A stretch of 64,000 nucleotides of DNA from Nothopassalora personata. Taxonomy: Eukaryota; Ascomycota; Dothideomycetes; Mycosphaerellales; Mycosphaerellaceae. The stretch lies in assembly GCA_033816765.1 (NCBI GenBank), contig CM066289.1:744001-808000 (forward strand), in the 5' to 3' direction. Below the pieces are notes generated by a model, which was not told where the DNA came from, searched no databases, and saw nothing but the letters and a program-made list of their open reading frames with translations. A program made the position numbers and the translations under genes. Of the stretch, positions 42,008-53,173 are shown in pieces. Position 1 is the first letter of the stretch, and each line of letters starts with the position of its first letter.

Positions 42008-43435
42008 TTAACAATGCAAGCTTCCTTTATAGAAGCATCTTCGACCTTGGCAGTGATCATACAGATAGACTGTAGTATTGACAGTCTTTTGAGTTCGCCA
42101 GAAGTGACTTTGCTCTGCTGCGTCGAAAAGCAGCAGATCTGCACCGTTGCCTTCCCCGATCGCCAAGCTTGTCTTGTGCAGGCTTGTTCCAGCAGCTCCG
42201 ATTGCTGCTTTGGCTCGCGTGCTGATACACTCGTACAGAAGTTGGGTGTCCTCAGCTGTACCTGCTTGGTATATGCCAACTGCTTGGCTCGCCAAACTCA
42301 GCGGATCGCAAGACCCTTGAGGTGTGAAGGCATTACCGATGTTGTTGACGCCAAGGCAGGCGTTCAGACCGTATTGCTTGACAAGCTTCGGGACATGAAG
42401 CGTACCACGGACTTCAGGAGTCTGGCCAGTACGCATCATGAACAGGTCGCTTGTCGGGAGACCAACGAACGAGATGGGTAGGTCAGCATCCTGAACGGCT
42501 CGCGCAAGCTTGAGCCACTCGTCGTCGTCGAACAGCGCAAGTCGAGTACAATGACCAAATACGATGGTCCGATCTTTGGTCTTGTCCTTCCATCGTCTCT
42601 CCTTCAACACTTCTATGACATGCCAGATCAGAGGTTCGTTACCAGGGTCGAGGTTGTAATCGAGGTGGAAGTCCAAATGTCTGTTGAATTCGATGCTCAA
42701 GTCGACCGTCCATTTCACATTCTCCTTCATCTTCTCACGGTCATTTTCGACATACGGCGCACTGCCAATGACTTCAACCTTGTCGTCCCGGGCAGCCTGG
42801 CGCATCAGATCTCTGATAACGCTTCCATCGTGGTCGTCTTGAGCATGAGAAAACAGTGGAAGCTGAGCAAACGCACACAGCTGGACGTGGCATCTGCTCT
42901 CTGCCTTTGAGCGCAGGACTTTCCCGACGTCGAGGCATTTTGTCTTGACTCCAGCATCAAGCTCCACGAATGCTCTCATGTGGGTGACGCCGGCAGCAAC
43001 GCTCTCGTCGATGACTCGTTGGCCTCGCTCGAGCAGGTCGTCGTGCTCGAATTCGGACTTTGCCTGACCTGTCAACGTCATTGCTTCCTGAAAGTCGCCT
43101 TTCTCAATTCTGAGGTGAGCATATTTGGGATGAGATAGCAAGAAAGCTTTATCGAGATGGATATGAGGATGACAGAGGGAAGGAGCTAGCAGGGCACTTT
43201 GACCGTCGATGCTGTCCTGTGTACTTCCCAGCTCGCCCTCTGCAGGAGTGATACCGTCAATCTTCTGGTCACCGATGCGTACGTGCCAAAGACTGCCAGG
43301 CTGTGTTTCTGGCAGTGATACGTTGTGGATATTGGTGCATGCTGGAGGAACACTCTGCTGGCCGGCGTTCTGTATTCGAGCCATTTCTGCGTTGACATCG
43401 ATGCCGTGGCTCTTGAGGAACTCGCCAGCCATCAT
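42008..43435 (-). CDS. Metal-dependent amidohydrolase (cytosine deaminase-like)
   Basis: A single exon on the minus strand, start chosen at ATG 43435 (MMAGEFLKSHG), giving ~475 aa; the frame is open further upstream, but that part reads like 5' UTR. Metal and active-site motifs of the cytosine deaminase/amidohydrolase fold: HPHIHLDKAFL (first His pair), AGVTHMRAFVELD, FHLDYNLDPGNEP (third His with an acidic partner), IVFGHCTRLAL (fourth His), and GVNNIGNAFTPQGSCDPL (metal Asp). The C-terminus returns to the beta-sandwich (GADLLLFDAAEQSH). Likely deaminates or hydrolyses a cyclic amide or aminoheterocycle in the cytosol; substrate not determinable. Its start is 213 bp from the divergent mitochondrial gene. 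Confidence 0.88.
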   Translation of the reverse strand: MMAGEFLKSHGIDVNAEMARIQNAGQQSVPPACTNIHNVSLPETQPGSLWHVRIGDQKIDGITPAEGELGSTQDSIDGQSALLAPSLCHPHIHLDKAFLLSHPKYAHLRIEKGDFQEAMTLTGQAKSEFEHDDLLERGQRVIDESVAAGVTHMRAFVELDAGVKTKCLDVGKVLRSKAESRCHVQLCAFAQLPLFSHAQDDHDGSVIRDLMRQAARDDKVEVIGSAPYVENDREKMKENVKWTVDLSIEFNRHLDFHLDYNLDPGNEPLIWHVIEVLKERRWKDKTKDRTIVFGHCTRLALFDDDEWLKLARAVQDADLPISFVGLPTSDLFMMRTGQTPEVRGTLHVPKLVKQYGLNACLGVNNIGNAFTPQGSCDPLSLASQAVGIYQAGTAEDTQLLYECISTRAKAAIGAAGTSLHKTSLAIGEGNGADLLLFDAAEQSHFWRTQKTVNTTVYLYDHCQGRRCFYKGSLHC

Positions 43436-43648
43436 CAAGACGAAATGACGAATTGTGCAGAAAGGATGGCAGTGAATGCACAGAAGCATGTGGTCGGGAA
43501 TGTCCAATGTCCACCACCGTCAATGCGCCTGCAGAGTCCAGACGTCATCAGGTCGTGGAAAATCCAGTAGATCAACTGTTTCTTCCTTCACCTCGAATAC
43601 ATTGAGCAGTATTGATATACAATAGCCATTGCACTGCAACAGGGAAGT

Positions 43649-44468
43649 ATGGCTACGGTGCTGGCACCAGCAAGATCGACGCTGTCGTTTCGAAGCCTGC
43701 GTCTCATTGCCAGGACATCACCGTCAACGTTGAGAAGAGCTCTGTCGACATTGCCGAACAACGAGCATATTGTATGTCCAAGTAGCAGTAGTGCTAGTAT
43801 GTAACATGGCTAATGTATGGCAGTACGTCCACGAACGACCGAATGCGGCATCGAAACAGTACCTTCTTTCCTACCTTCCCAACACTCCGCCCATCGCATC
43901 GCTCGCCATTGGAACAACGAACACGATTCCACCAACCACGGAAACGCTAGAGGAAAATCATGCATTTTTCGACATCCTCCACTGGGTCATCAAGGACAAT
44001 GCATACAAAGATCCAGATGTCATCGCGCAAGCTAGAGTCTACGCCTCACAAGCCGGCTCTGCTCTAGGCAGTGGTGGAGTCTTCTTTCCACAGCATCAGC
44101 AACACCAGCATAAGAGACGCGATCGAGCGAGCAGAAAGTTTGGCGGTGGGTATGGATCCGGTGGTGATGGAGCGGGTGGTGCGAGTGCGCAAGGTGGCAT
44201 AGGAGGTGCAGGACGAGGAGGCTACATCCACGTCAGTGATCAGCGATACCCACCCGACTATGGCCGTGTCGCGTATCCCGAGGACATCTTCGGCAGTCTA
44301 GAAATTGATGGCAAGGGCGAGTTTGTCGATGGCACGGGACGATATCAGAGGAGTGGGACGTATCGACCCATTACCAAGGAGGGCATACTTGGATTGAGTC
44401 CATATCTGCGGGAGAGGCTGGTCGAAAAGCTTAAAGAGCTGGATGCGCAAGCAAGACAGAATAGCTGA
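43649..44468 (+). CDS. Small unknown mitochondrial protein with Gly-rich linker
   Basis: Two exons: 43649-43771 and 43824-44468, split by a 52-nt intron (GTATGT, CTAAT branch, GGCAG) that keeps the frame; 255 aa. The first 40 residues are a textbook presequence (STLSFRSLRLIARTSPSTLRRALST). Next is a conserved-looking folded block (VHERPNAASKQYLLSYLPNT, NHAFFDILHWVIKDNAYKDPD), then a His/Gln and Gly-rich linker, and a C-terminal block (SDQRYPPDYGRVAYPEDIFGSLEIDGKGEF, then YLRERLVEKLKELDAQAR). I do not recognise the family. Presence of two conserved-looking ends and a good intron makes a real gene likely. Confidence 0.75.
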
Positions 44469-44824
44469 AGGTAGCGATCAATTCTGCATTCGCTGCAGTT
44501 GCGGCTCCTTGGGACCAGCTGGCAAGTGACCACCTGATGGTATGGTCCTGTCTCCACACCTTTAAAGGATCCACAGAGACGGTATACCTCTTCCACCGCG
44601 GAGACTCGCGGCAATAAACGACACGTCTCAACTATCATGCGACAAAGCAGATGTAATTTCTGCAGGCCTGACTCATCTATTTCTCGACGTTTTGATTGGC
44701 ATTGACACGTCTGAGCAGCGAACAGATCTGCTCGCGTCTGAATACTTCCCGCACTTGTTCTCCTGGACCGCGACTCACGCTGTGGCAGAAGGCGTCACCA
44801 TTCGACGCCGACACGACAGACGCG

Positions 44825-46087
44825 ATGCCTAGGTGGCGTTTTCTACACTCGATGGCACAATCTGCTGATCAACCTCAAAGAGACCATTACGACGGCAATA
44901 CTCTGGTCGCGCCACATTTTGCGATTTCGCCCGACCTAGTACCAGTCGACGTGGCGTACGAGTGTTATGGCGAGGAACAACGACTGCGGAGGTGGAAACC
45001 AGTTGCTCAAGAAATCAGAAGTCAAGCTCGGATGCTATATCGTATGCACCACCTTGACCTGTGTACTACGACAAGAGCGGGGCTTTTTATAGCGGGCACT
45101 CTTGACGATTTGAAGAATCCTGATCGCGATCGTATGATGATTCTTGTTTTCGAGCTTGATGCAGTCGATATCACTCGATGGCAGGACATAGATGCGGATG
45201 TTAGGGGTCTTCTCGTACCCTTGGAGTCGGCCCAGCAAGCAGATCACGGTATTTGCGTGAGGTATTATGTGAAAGACACTCTGCCGACGCCGATTGCGCG
45301 GAGTCACATTCGGCTCACAGATTCACTACGGAATAACGGGCGTCTGCTGTCGCCGCTTCGCGACCCGTACGTGGAGGAACATCCATCAGTGAGGAGGATG
45401 TCTCAAGTACGTCTGCCGACAGGCGATTCGCGACGTCGCCAACAAGCCGCACTCCCGCCGATCGCTGCCACAAATTTGAGCGCCGACGCTGCGTTGCAGC
45501 GTAGAGCAGTGCAGTCTCGCGCAAACGCCGAGCCATCCCACTCCGATAGTAGCGATTCAGTCGACCCTCCCGATGGTCGAAGTGGACGAACCGCTGCTCG
45601 TAGACGGCCAAGATCAGAACCAGAACGCAAAGAGGACGAGGCCGGCTCAGAGTCAGATTCAGAGACAGACCCACAAGCTCGGTCTATCGCACGACGATAT
45701 CGTCGTCTTGCCCGACGTATCGACCGCGAGCATCAATACAACCTCAAAAATATGCTGAACGATGCTCAAGGCTTCATGCGCATGATGAACATCCTCGGAC
45801 TTGACACTAGCCTGCGAGACGATACAGACACCTGGTCGAACGACGGCATTGCGGGTGTTAATGAACGACGAGAGGATGTCGAACCTGATAGCTGGTCGGG
45901 GGTCGATTCTGATCCGGAAGGTCTCTATGCCAGCGATGCTGGAGAGGACGATGAGCGACTGGGAGCAGAGATGTTACCGAGGATTGATGAAAGGGATCTG
46001 CCTGCTGCGAGAAATCGGGCGCTGGCGTATTTGAGGCAGTTGACGGCTTGTCAGTATGAGCGGTATCTTGGGGGAGGGAGTCGGTGA
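44825..46087 (+). CDS. Unknown protein with acidic/basic low-complexity C-terminus
   Basis: A single exon; start taken at ATG 44825, because the frame upstream contains only a TTG and no ATG. 420 aa. Residues 1-180 look folded (HFAISPDLVPVDVAYECYG, MMILVFELDAVDITRWQDID, ICVRYYVKDTLPTPIARSHI). Residues ~200-300 are Arg/Ser/Asp-rich and disordered. A helical segment (ARSIARRYRRLARRIDREH, then YNLKNMLNDAQGFMRMMNIL) follows, and the end is acidic with a final RNRALAYLRQLTACQYERYL. No known domain recognised; nuclear localisation is plausible from the basic clusters. Codon use looks like that of its neighbours. Confidence 0.65.
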   Translation: MPRWRFLHSMAQSADQPQRDHYDGNTLVAPHFAISPDLVPVDVAYECYGEEQRLRRWKPVAQEIRSQARMLYRMHHLDLCTTTRAGLFIAGTLDDLKNPDRDRMMILVFELDAVDITRWQDIDADVRGLLVPLESAQQADHGICVRYYVKDTLPTPIARSHIRLTDSLRNNGRLLSPLRDPYVEEHPSVRRMSQVRLPTGDSRRRQQAALPPIAATNLSADAALQRRAVQSRANAEPSHSDSSDSVDPPDGRSGRTAARRRPRSEPERKEDEAGSESDSETDPQARSIARRYRRLARRIDREHQYNLKNMLNDAQGFMRMMNILGLDTSLRDDTDTWSNDGIAGVNERREDVEPDSWSGVDSDPEGLYASDAGEDDERLGAEMLPRIDERDLPAARNRALAYLRQLTACQYERYLGGGSR

Positions 46088-48549
46088 TTGAGAGAGCGGT
46101 AGCACGGTACAGGGCGAAGGGTATAATATCTAATGGGACGGAAACGGGAACGCTCAGATCAGCGGGACGTGGTCGCAACGCCATGGTCACCCGCACCCTC
46201 AGGGCTTCAGCGATCATCTGGATAGAAGGCCATGGTGGCACCAGTCTGGAGTGTCACTACACACCTCGAAGGAGCGCTGTCATGGAGAGACGCGCATTCT
46301 AACACCTTGCTTTTGCGGTATATAACCTCTGTCCTGAATGATCGCCCACTCATGGAGCAGCCAGGCCTTCCAGTCCTGCAGCACAGCACGAGGTACTATT
46401 CGTTGCAATACGTAAGTCTATAGCGAACGTGAAACTTCTTCGCTGCATTCTGCCACCTAGACTTGCTTCCAAAATAGCAGCCGGTAGCAAAAATCGATTC
46501 TTGGTACCGTGAGCTTCGTGGCGTTGCTGACGAGTCAGCTTGTGCGGTGCTCGAGCACAACGCTTGGCGACAACGTGCGACATCGTGGCGATGTGGCTGC
46601 GCATTTGGTGGGAAGTGTAGATCGATTTGATTGTGGCGTGCGGCAAACACAGCTGGGAAATCACGGCCATCGATCCGGATCGGCCCAAGAACGTCATTGC
46701 CGCAGCGAGATCAAGTAGCTTAACAAGACGTCTGGTGCCGGTCTCAGATCCTGGAGCAGTTCACAAATACACGAGGTCCAGACGGCTGGCTCTCGTATGG
46801 TATGGTACGCGATGGATGGTGGGCACCGAGGAGGAGGAAGTAGCGAGACAGACCCACCGCGCTGGGATTGCGGTCTTGGAAACGCGCACCCATGGTTCCA
46901 CGAGACAAGGGTTGGCAGGGCCCTTTCGACGACATGTCTCCAAGACGTCTGGCTTTCTGTCTCCAAGATGGAGTCCAAGGCCGACTGTACCGCCAGCAAG
47001 CTCCTGAATCAGTCTTGGTCCGTTGACGAGAAAGACGAAGAGTCGGGAGACCCGCTTTCCCCCTCAGGTTGAGACAGCTTCGCCTGCGCGCTGCAAGTAC
47101 CCGCGCCTGGAAAGAGATGAGTGTGGCAACATCCTGGCAGGATCTTTCTGGACGAGATGTATCATCTATGCAGCCTTCCGTGTCGCCTACGTTTTGCAAT
47201 TGGACTTCTTCGGGCGTGTGCTGGCAAAGAGAGCATCCCGTGTGCCCCGTGTTCGGCATACGAGAGGGTATCAGAGTTTGGCCTATGACTTCGCTCCTCG
47301 CATCATGTCCGGTAGCTTCACCGGAACCATACATCAAGCCGTGTCAACTTGCACCGCTAGCTGCCGGTTGAGAGAAGGATGGTAACACCTCTAACTTACG
47401 GCAGCAGAAGAATCACCGCAGTGCAGAATGTGATAGCAGCTGTAGTGGCATCGGAGCTGTTGGTGCGACAAGATCGCAGAGTTGCTGCTATACAACCATA
47501 CCAGAGCGCCGCTTTCACACAGTGGCTCAAAACGTGCACAACTCACTGCATGATGAGATCCTCGTCACCTCGACTGCGCTCATCCTTGCCTACCACGTTA
47601 TTCGTAGAACTCGACATTGTTGCAGACCTTGAACATGGGATTGTGCCACAAATACGCATCTCAAACATTAACCTCGTCAAACTGGCGAAAGGCGTCAGTC
47701 TGGTCTCTCATCGTGGCAGTGACAGGATCTCCCTGGCGACCGACCATCTCCAGGCAGGTTCTGCTTGCGAAACTTGTCACCGCCGCCCGAAGCCCTGATT
47801 CAGACAATCGGAATGTGTTGCTGGCCGAGCATGGGCCGACCATCTCAGCTCAGCCAATTTTTCACGCGCACCGCGGCCTTCAGCATCAGCGATTTGGCGA
47901 TTGAATTCGGCTTGCTAATACCTAACTTTCGCCGACTTTGAGAGTGCAGAATGCTTCAGCCAGTTTGGGCCTGGCGTTGAGCAGATTGAGATAGTGGAGT
48001 AAGAACAGTCAGGCACCGCTAACCTTATCTATCGACATCCTTCGGCACGGTTAGTAAAGTTGCGGTAGGCTTACCGTAAAGAGTCCTAGGGTAGCACACT
48101 ACCGAATGTGCTACACTTTCTGGGACATCGATTACCTCCTCATCTACGACTTCCAGATTTCGAAACTTCGCCGGCGTGGACCACAGCTATGGCGTTCCAG
48201 ATCTTGGCCTACCACACGAGCTTGGACCGTTGACAAGGGTAGGTTCAGTTCAACGTGGGTGTGACGAACAGTTGGTCCACGGCGATGATCATATAGGGTT
48301 CGTGTCTCCCTTCGTATGAAATGTATCCCACCAGTCGTCGCTTACTGTACTGCCATTGTGCCCGACGCGAGGCCTCTGTGTCTACGGAGAGACGTAGTCG
48401 AGATTGCTTCACTACTACCAACCGCCATCCATTCATTCTCTGGTCGGGACATCTCAGCAGCTTGGATAAAACGGAATTCCTGGAGCAACAGAACATAAGC
48501 GATTTGTCAAGAACTCTATATATACATTGAGCGTGCGGGAAACACCATC
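46088..48549. other. Long intergenic region
   Basis: About 2.5 kb without a recognisable gene on either strand. Several 100-200 codon frames exist (for example minus 46744-47337), but they overlap each other, lack introns or domains, and look like chance. The right end is the GT2 promoter. Confidence 0.35.
48517..48524 (+). promoter_or_regulatory. TATA-like element upstream of GT2
   Basis: TATATATA lies 26 bp before the GT2 start codon. Either the 5' UTR is extremely short or this is not the functional TATA box. Confidence 0.3.
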
Positions 48550-51273
48550 ATGGGCCTTCTCTCCTACGTGAAGCCGGCGAAGAAGGGCAAGAAGGATGAG
48601 CCAAAGGAGACTGCAGTTACCGAGATGACAGAGAAGCAGTCATCGACTTCACCAACGACTGCACCAGTCTCAGGCACAGCAACTCCAGCATGGTCAAGGC
48701 CAGCATCTCTCTACCCGTCTGGCGGTGACTTCCGCAACTCGCAGGCCGATGACCTCAATGAGATCAAGTGCGATGTCATGGTCAACTGGCTCTACCAACA
48801 GCAAATGGAACGTCTCTGGACTGCTGGTGGCATCGATGAGGGAGTTGTCCTCAAGAAGACCCGTGGACAATACACATGCTGCCCAGGTGACATCGTGGAT
48901 GAGCCATATGGTTTCTTCAAGGCAGTCGAGACTCTCAACGTCAGAGTAAGTACACGTCTGCCAATGCCTGGCATAACCGACCATGACTGACCGTTCTACT
49001 AGGTTGCCATGACTGTCAACACCAGGGTTATCAAGCTCTTCCTCCATAAGAACAGCCGACCATATGTCCCACTTAAGAACGGCCTCCGTCTACAGGTGCT
49101 ACCAGATATCTCCTACCTTCCTCGATGCCAGAAACATCAGTTCGCTGCTTTCATCGCCGATCGAGGCCTTCTTGTTGTCTGGGATGACGAGCCACGCCAC
49201 CTTCTCGACCGCGCACACAAGATCGAGAAGTCGCTCATGGAGATGATCTGGGACGAGACTTCAGATGACGAAGACATCAAGAAAGAGGGCAGCGTCAACG
49301 TCGGCGAGGTTTTGGACGAAGATGGTGAGGTCGTCGAGCGCGGTGAGGTCGAGCAGCCCCGCCGAATCATGCTCTACCAGCCATTCATCACAGGCTGCAC
49401 TCTGCTACTCACCTTCTTTTGCTTGGGACTCGGTTTCAAAGCGGTGGCGACTGAGACCTACGTCGACAGCAACTATATCCGAGTGGCATTCGCTGCCGTC
49501 CTGCCGCTACAGATCTGGGTGGCACTCTTCTTCTTCCAGTCCCTGGTCGGCAACGTTTCGCAGATCATCGGTCCAATCGCACAAATGAACACCAACACTA
49601 AGTTCTACTCGGGCGTCAAGCCCAAGCGCCTTCGACGAGACAACGGTCCTCTGCCACACGTCACAATCCAAATGCCAGTCTACAAGGAAGGTCTCGTGCC
49701 CGTCATCGAGCCTACGGTCCGCTCCATTAAGGCTGCTATCTCGACCTACGAGATGCAAGGTGGCACTGCCAACATCTTCGTGAATGATGACGGTATGCAA
49801 CTCATCTCTGAAGACGACGCTCGCGCTCGCCAAGATTTCTACGATGAGCACAACATTGGCTGGGTCGCCCGACCAAAGCACAATCCAAAGCCAGCTGAGG
49901 GCGAAGAAGCGTTCCTTCGACGTGGAAAGTTCAAGAAGGCTTCCAACATGAACTATGCACTCTGGGCCAGCAACAGAGTCGAAGAGAAGCTCGAAGTCCT
50001 CACCCGCACACCTGGCTGGACACAAGAAGACGAGGCCGGCGCCTACAGGGATGCTCTCGCTGAGGTCGTTGAGGAGGACGAAGGCCGTACCTGGGCTGAT
50101 GGGAACATCCGTATGGGTGACTACATCCTCATCATCGACTCCGATACTCGTGTGCCGACCGACTGTTTCCTCGACGCCGTCTCCGAGATGGAGCAATCTC
50201 CACAGGTCGCCATCATCCAGTACTCGTCTGGTGTCATGAACGTCACGGACTCCTACTTCGAGCGCGGAATCACATTCTTCACCAACCTGATCTATATCGC
50301 CATCCGATTTGCTGTGGCCAACGGCGACGTGGCGCCTTTTGTTGGTCACAACGCTGTCCTCCGCTGGGCTGCCGTTCAAGCCATCGGCTATGAGTGCGAG
50401 TTCGACTCACGCGAGAAGTTCTGGTCTGAAAACACCGTCTCTGAGGACTTTGACATGGCTCTGCGACTTCAGACTGCCGGCTACGTTGTGCGTCTCGGTG
50501 CCTACCAGGGCGATGGGTTCAAGGAGGGTGTCTCGCTTACTGTCTACGATGAACTTGCTAGATGGGAGAAGTACGCCTACGGCTGCTCTGAGCTCATGTT
50601 CCAGCCATTCCGCTACTGGCCAACTCGTGGACCATTCACGAAGCTGTTTCGACAATTCATTGCCTCGAAGATGCCTCTCCCATCGAAGTTCACCATTATG
50701 GCATACATTGGAACCTATTTTGCTCTCGCATCTGCATGGCTCCTGACACTTGCCAACTACTTCTTGGTCGGCTGGTTCAACGGAGCTCTCGACCACTACT
50801 ACATTGACTCGTTCAAGATCTACTTCGCCATCGTCATCATCTTCTCCGGTCTCGGAAACGTTGCCTTGGCAGTTCTCCGCTACCGTCTCGGCGAGTGCGG
50901 CTTTTTCAAAGCTCTTCTCGAGAACTTCTCCTGGATACCACTCTTGTCCATCTTCCTGGGTGGTGTATCCCTCCACGTGTCGCAAGCTATCCTCTCCCAC
51001 TTGTTCAGCATCGACATGACCTGGGGTGCAACAAGCAAGGAAGCCACAGACACCACCTTCTTCCAGGAAATCCCACGCCTGATCAAGAACTTCAAGGGCA
51101 CTTTCATTTTCTGTTTTGGCTGCGCAGCAATGATGGGTGTACTAGCGACCATCGCTCCTTACTTCTGGAAGATTGACGCTTTTATTGCCATCTACCCACT
51201 TGGCACGATCATCGTTGGTCACTTCTTGTTGCCTGTGGTGCTCAACCCGGGTCTGATGAGGTTTACATACTAA
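48550..51273 (+). CDS. Family 2 glycosyltransferase, GT2 hyphal-growth type
   Basis: Processive membrane glycosyltransferase related to cellulose/chitin/hyaluronan synthases. Exon 1 is 48550-48945; a 57-nt intron (GTAAGT...ACTAG) is followed by 49003-51273; total 888 aa. The N-terminal ~250 residues are cytosolic (IKCDVMVNWLYQQQMERLW). A first membrane pair follows (FITGCTLLLTFFCLGLGF; FAAVLPLQIWVALFFF). Catalytic motifs: QMPVYKEGL and NDDGMQ (~393), IIDSDTRVP (~508), VSEDFDMALRL (~611) and ELARWEKYAYG (~651, the QxxRW-like site). At least five C-terminal membrane segments follow. It matches the fungal GT2 described in Zymoseptoria and Fusarium as needed for hyphal extension on solid surfaces and for plant infection. 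The product polymer is unknown. Confidence 0.93.
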
Positions 51274-52267
51274 GCATTTCACGCTCACTTTTGCGATTGG
51301 CATTTAGCGAGCCATATAGACGGGACCATGGGAATATGCATAACAGAGGCGCAATGCTTTAATCATGGAGGAATGAATGTTCGATGATACCACAGTCGCT
51401 GTACAGACATGACAGGCTTTCTCGCTCTGCCAAAGGAATCTCAATTGTCATTATAGATTGCACCTCCCTTCCATTTGTCTGCAATTGTCTGCTCTCGCCA
51501 ACAGAATATCTGTCTGAGCGACTATGCCAACTGACCGACTTCTCTCTCACTTGCCCTCCACTGCTTCTTCATTTCGTAATTGTCCGCCTTGGCCACGTGT
51601 AAACACTACATAGATACAGGACACCCATTGCCACGTTGAACCAGCAGCCAGCATTACACAGCTCCAATCGCAACACTAAGATCCCCCGGATCACGATCCT
51701 CTCTCTACCAAACTTTCGATAGACCCCTCAGCATATATCTGCAAAGCGATAAGCATCAAGAGCCCACTCCGTCTCCTGCGGCATCCACTGTCCTGCGTGA
51801 CAGGTAGCGCATTTCACCATAGAACTAGTGGTATGCCAAGCGGCTCATCGAGCTCCCACGATTCAACCTGCAGAATTTGCCAAGGGAGCGGGACGTCGAC
51901 TTCTTGGTGTGAAGTTTCACAGTCCCAACTTGGAAGCTCGTAACAAACGTAGGCGCCCTATTCTTGAAGCGGACGTGCTATCGAGAGAGTTTACTGAGGT
52001 GGGGCCACTTACCCAAGTGGCGTTGGTGTTGAAATAATCCTTGTCCGCTTCCCGCTCGGCAGCTTCCCTGCCCTTCGGTTTGGGCCGAGCTCGGGACGGC
52101 ATGTGCCTGATTTCCATGGCTGCATTGCAGCACTCTACGAATTGAAGCTACTATATCGCTTGGGCCGGGTACCATACGGGAAACTGTGCGATCGACAAAT
52201 TCGTTACACATGCGGAGAGCTTCGCGAGCTTCGCAGCGTGGCGTGCCAAAAGCAGGTAGGTGAGAGG
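51274..52267. other. Intergenic
   Basis: 3' region of GT2 and promoter region of the OTU gene. Sequence just upstream of 52268 is in frame with the OTU ORF but reads like non-coding leader. Confidence 0.3.
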
Positions 52268-53173
52268 ATGGAGGAATTACAGGCGAGGCATCGGAAAGAG
52301 CAGCAGGATCTGCAGAGTCGCGTTACGCAGAAGAAGAAGCAGGCGAGTAAGAAGACAAGAAAGGGTGTCAATCATGAGTGTGATAGGCTGGAGGCGGAGT
52401 TGAAGGAGAAGCAGGCGCAGGAGGTTGCTGCGCTTGAGGGAGGGGAAGTGGATGGGGAGGCGTTGCCGATTGAGCAGATGGCGGATCTGACCTTGAAGGT
52501 TGATGAGGAGGTGAAAGCGGAGGGTACAGAGACGGCGAAGGAGAAGGCAGCGGGTACGGCAGAAGAGCCAGAGCAGAATGGTAGCGCACAGGCTGGCAAG
52601 AAACGCAACCGACAGAAAGATCGACTTGCCCGCCGCGCAGCAGAGCAGGAAGAAGCATCGCGTCAAGCACAAGAGGAAGCGCAGAATATGCCTGACCTCA
52701 AAGAGCAGGAACGTACGCGCATGCTAGAAGCCATGAAGTCTCACAAGCTGCATGAAAAGGAGATACGCGCCGACGGTCATTGTCTGTACTCAGCAGTAGC
52801 AGATCAGCTCCAACAGCTCGGTATCCCCTTAGGCGCCGAGCCAGACGACAAGCCAGCTCTGGCATACAAGACCGTCCGTGCGAAGGCAGCTGAGTACATC
52901 AACCAGCATCAGGACGACTTCGTGCCGTTCCTGGAAGAGCCTTTGCCAGAGTATCTGCACAAGGTACGGGACACGGGCGAGTGGGGAGGACAATTAGAGC
53001 TCATGGCGCTGGCGAAGACGTATGGGATCGACATCAATGTCCTGCAGGACTTTGGTCGAGTCGAGAAGATACAAAGTGGTGAAGGGACCACAGACGAATC
53101 TATGTGGCTCGGGTACTACAAGCATGGCTTTGGCTTGGGAGAGCATTACAATAGTTTGAGGCAGGTGCCTTGA
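52268..53173 (+). CDS. OTU-domain deubiquitinase (OTU2/OTUD6-like)
   Basis: Cysteine protease removing ubiquitin; the yeast and animal relatives act on ribosomal ubiquitin marks. ATG 52268 is chosen because it begins the conserved N-terminus MEELQARHRKEQQDLQSRV; the frame is open upstream without conservation. 301 aa. A basic coiled coil (KKKQASKKTRKGVNHECDRLEAEL) covers residues ~1-60, then a Glu/Ala-rich linker. The OTU catalytic domain begins ~150: IRADGHCLYSAVADQL supplies Asp and the nucleophile Cys, and GLGEHYNSLRQV gives the catalytic His near 291. WGGQLELMALAKTYGIDINV is also typical. Length matches the family. Confidence 0.93.
   Translation: MEELQARHRKEQQDLQSRVTQKKKQASKKTRKGVNHECDRLEAELKEKQAQEVAALEGGEVDGEALPIEQMADLTLKVDEEVKAEGTETAKEKAAGTAEEPEQNGSAQAGKKRNRQKDRLARRAAEQEEASRQAQEEAQNMPDLKEQERTRMLEAMKSHKLHEKEIRADGHCLYSAVADQLQQLGIPLGAEPDDKPALAYKTVRAKAAEYINQHQDDFVPFLEEPLPEYLHKVRDTGEWGGQLELMALAKTYGIDINVLQDFGRVEKIQSGEGTTDESMWLGYYKHGFGLGEHYNSLRQVP

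Noticed and set aside
44696..44824. 5' extension of the unknown protein gene
   Set aside because: Begins at TTG with no ATG; the first real start is 44825.
46744..47337. 197-codon minus-strand frame in the 46-48.5 kb gap
   Set aside because: Overlaps equally long frames on the other strand and has no recognisable features.
52103..52267. N-terminal extension of the OTU protein
   Set aside because: The family N-terminus begins exactly at ATG 52268; the preceding residues are unlike the family.
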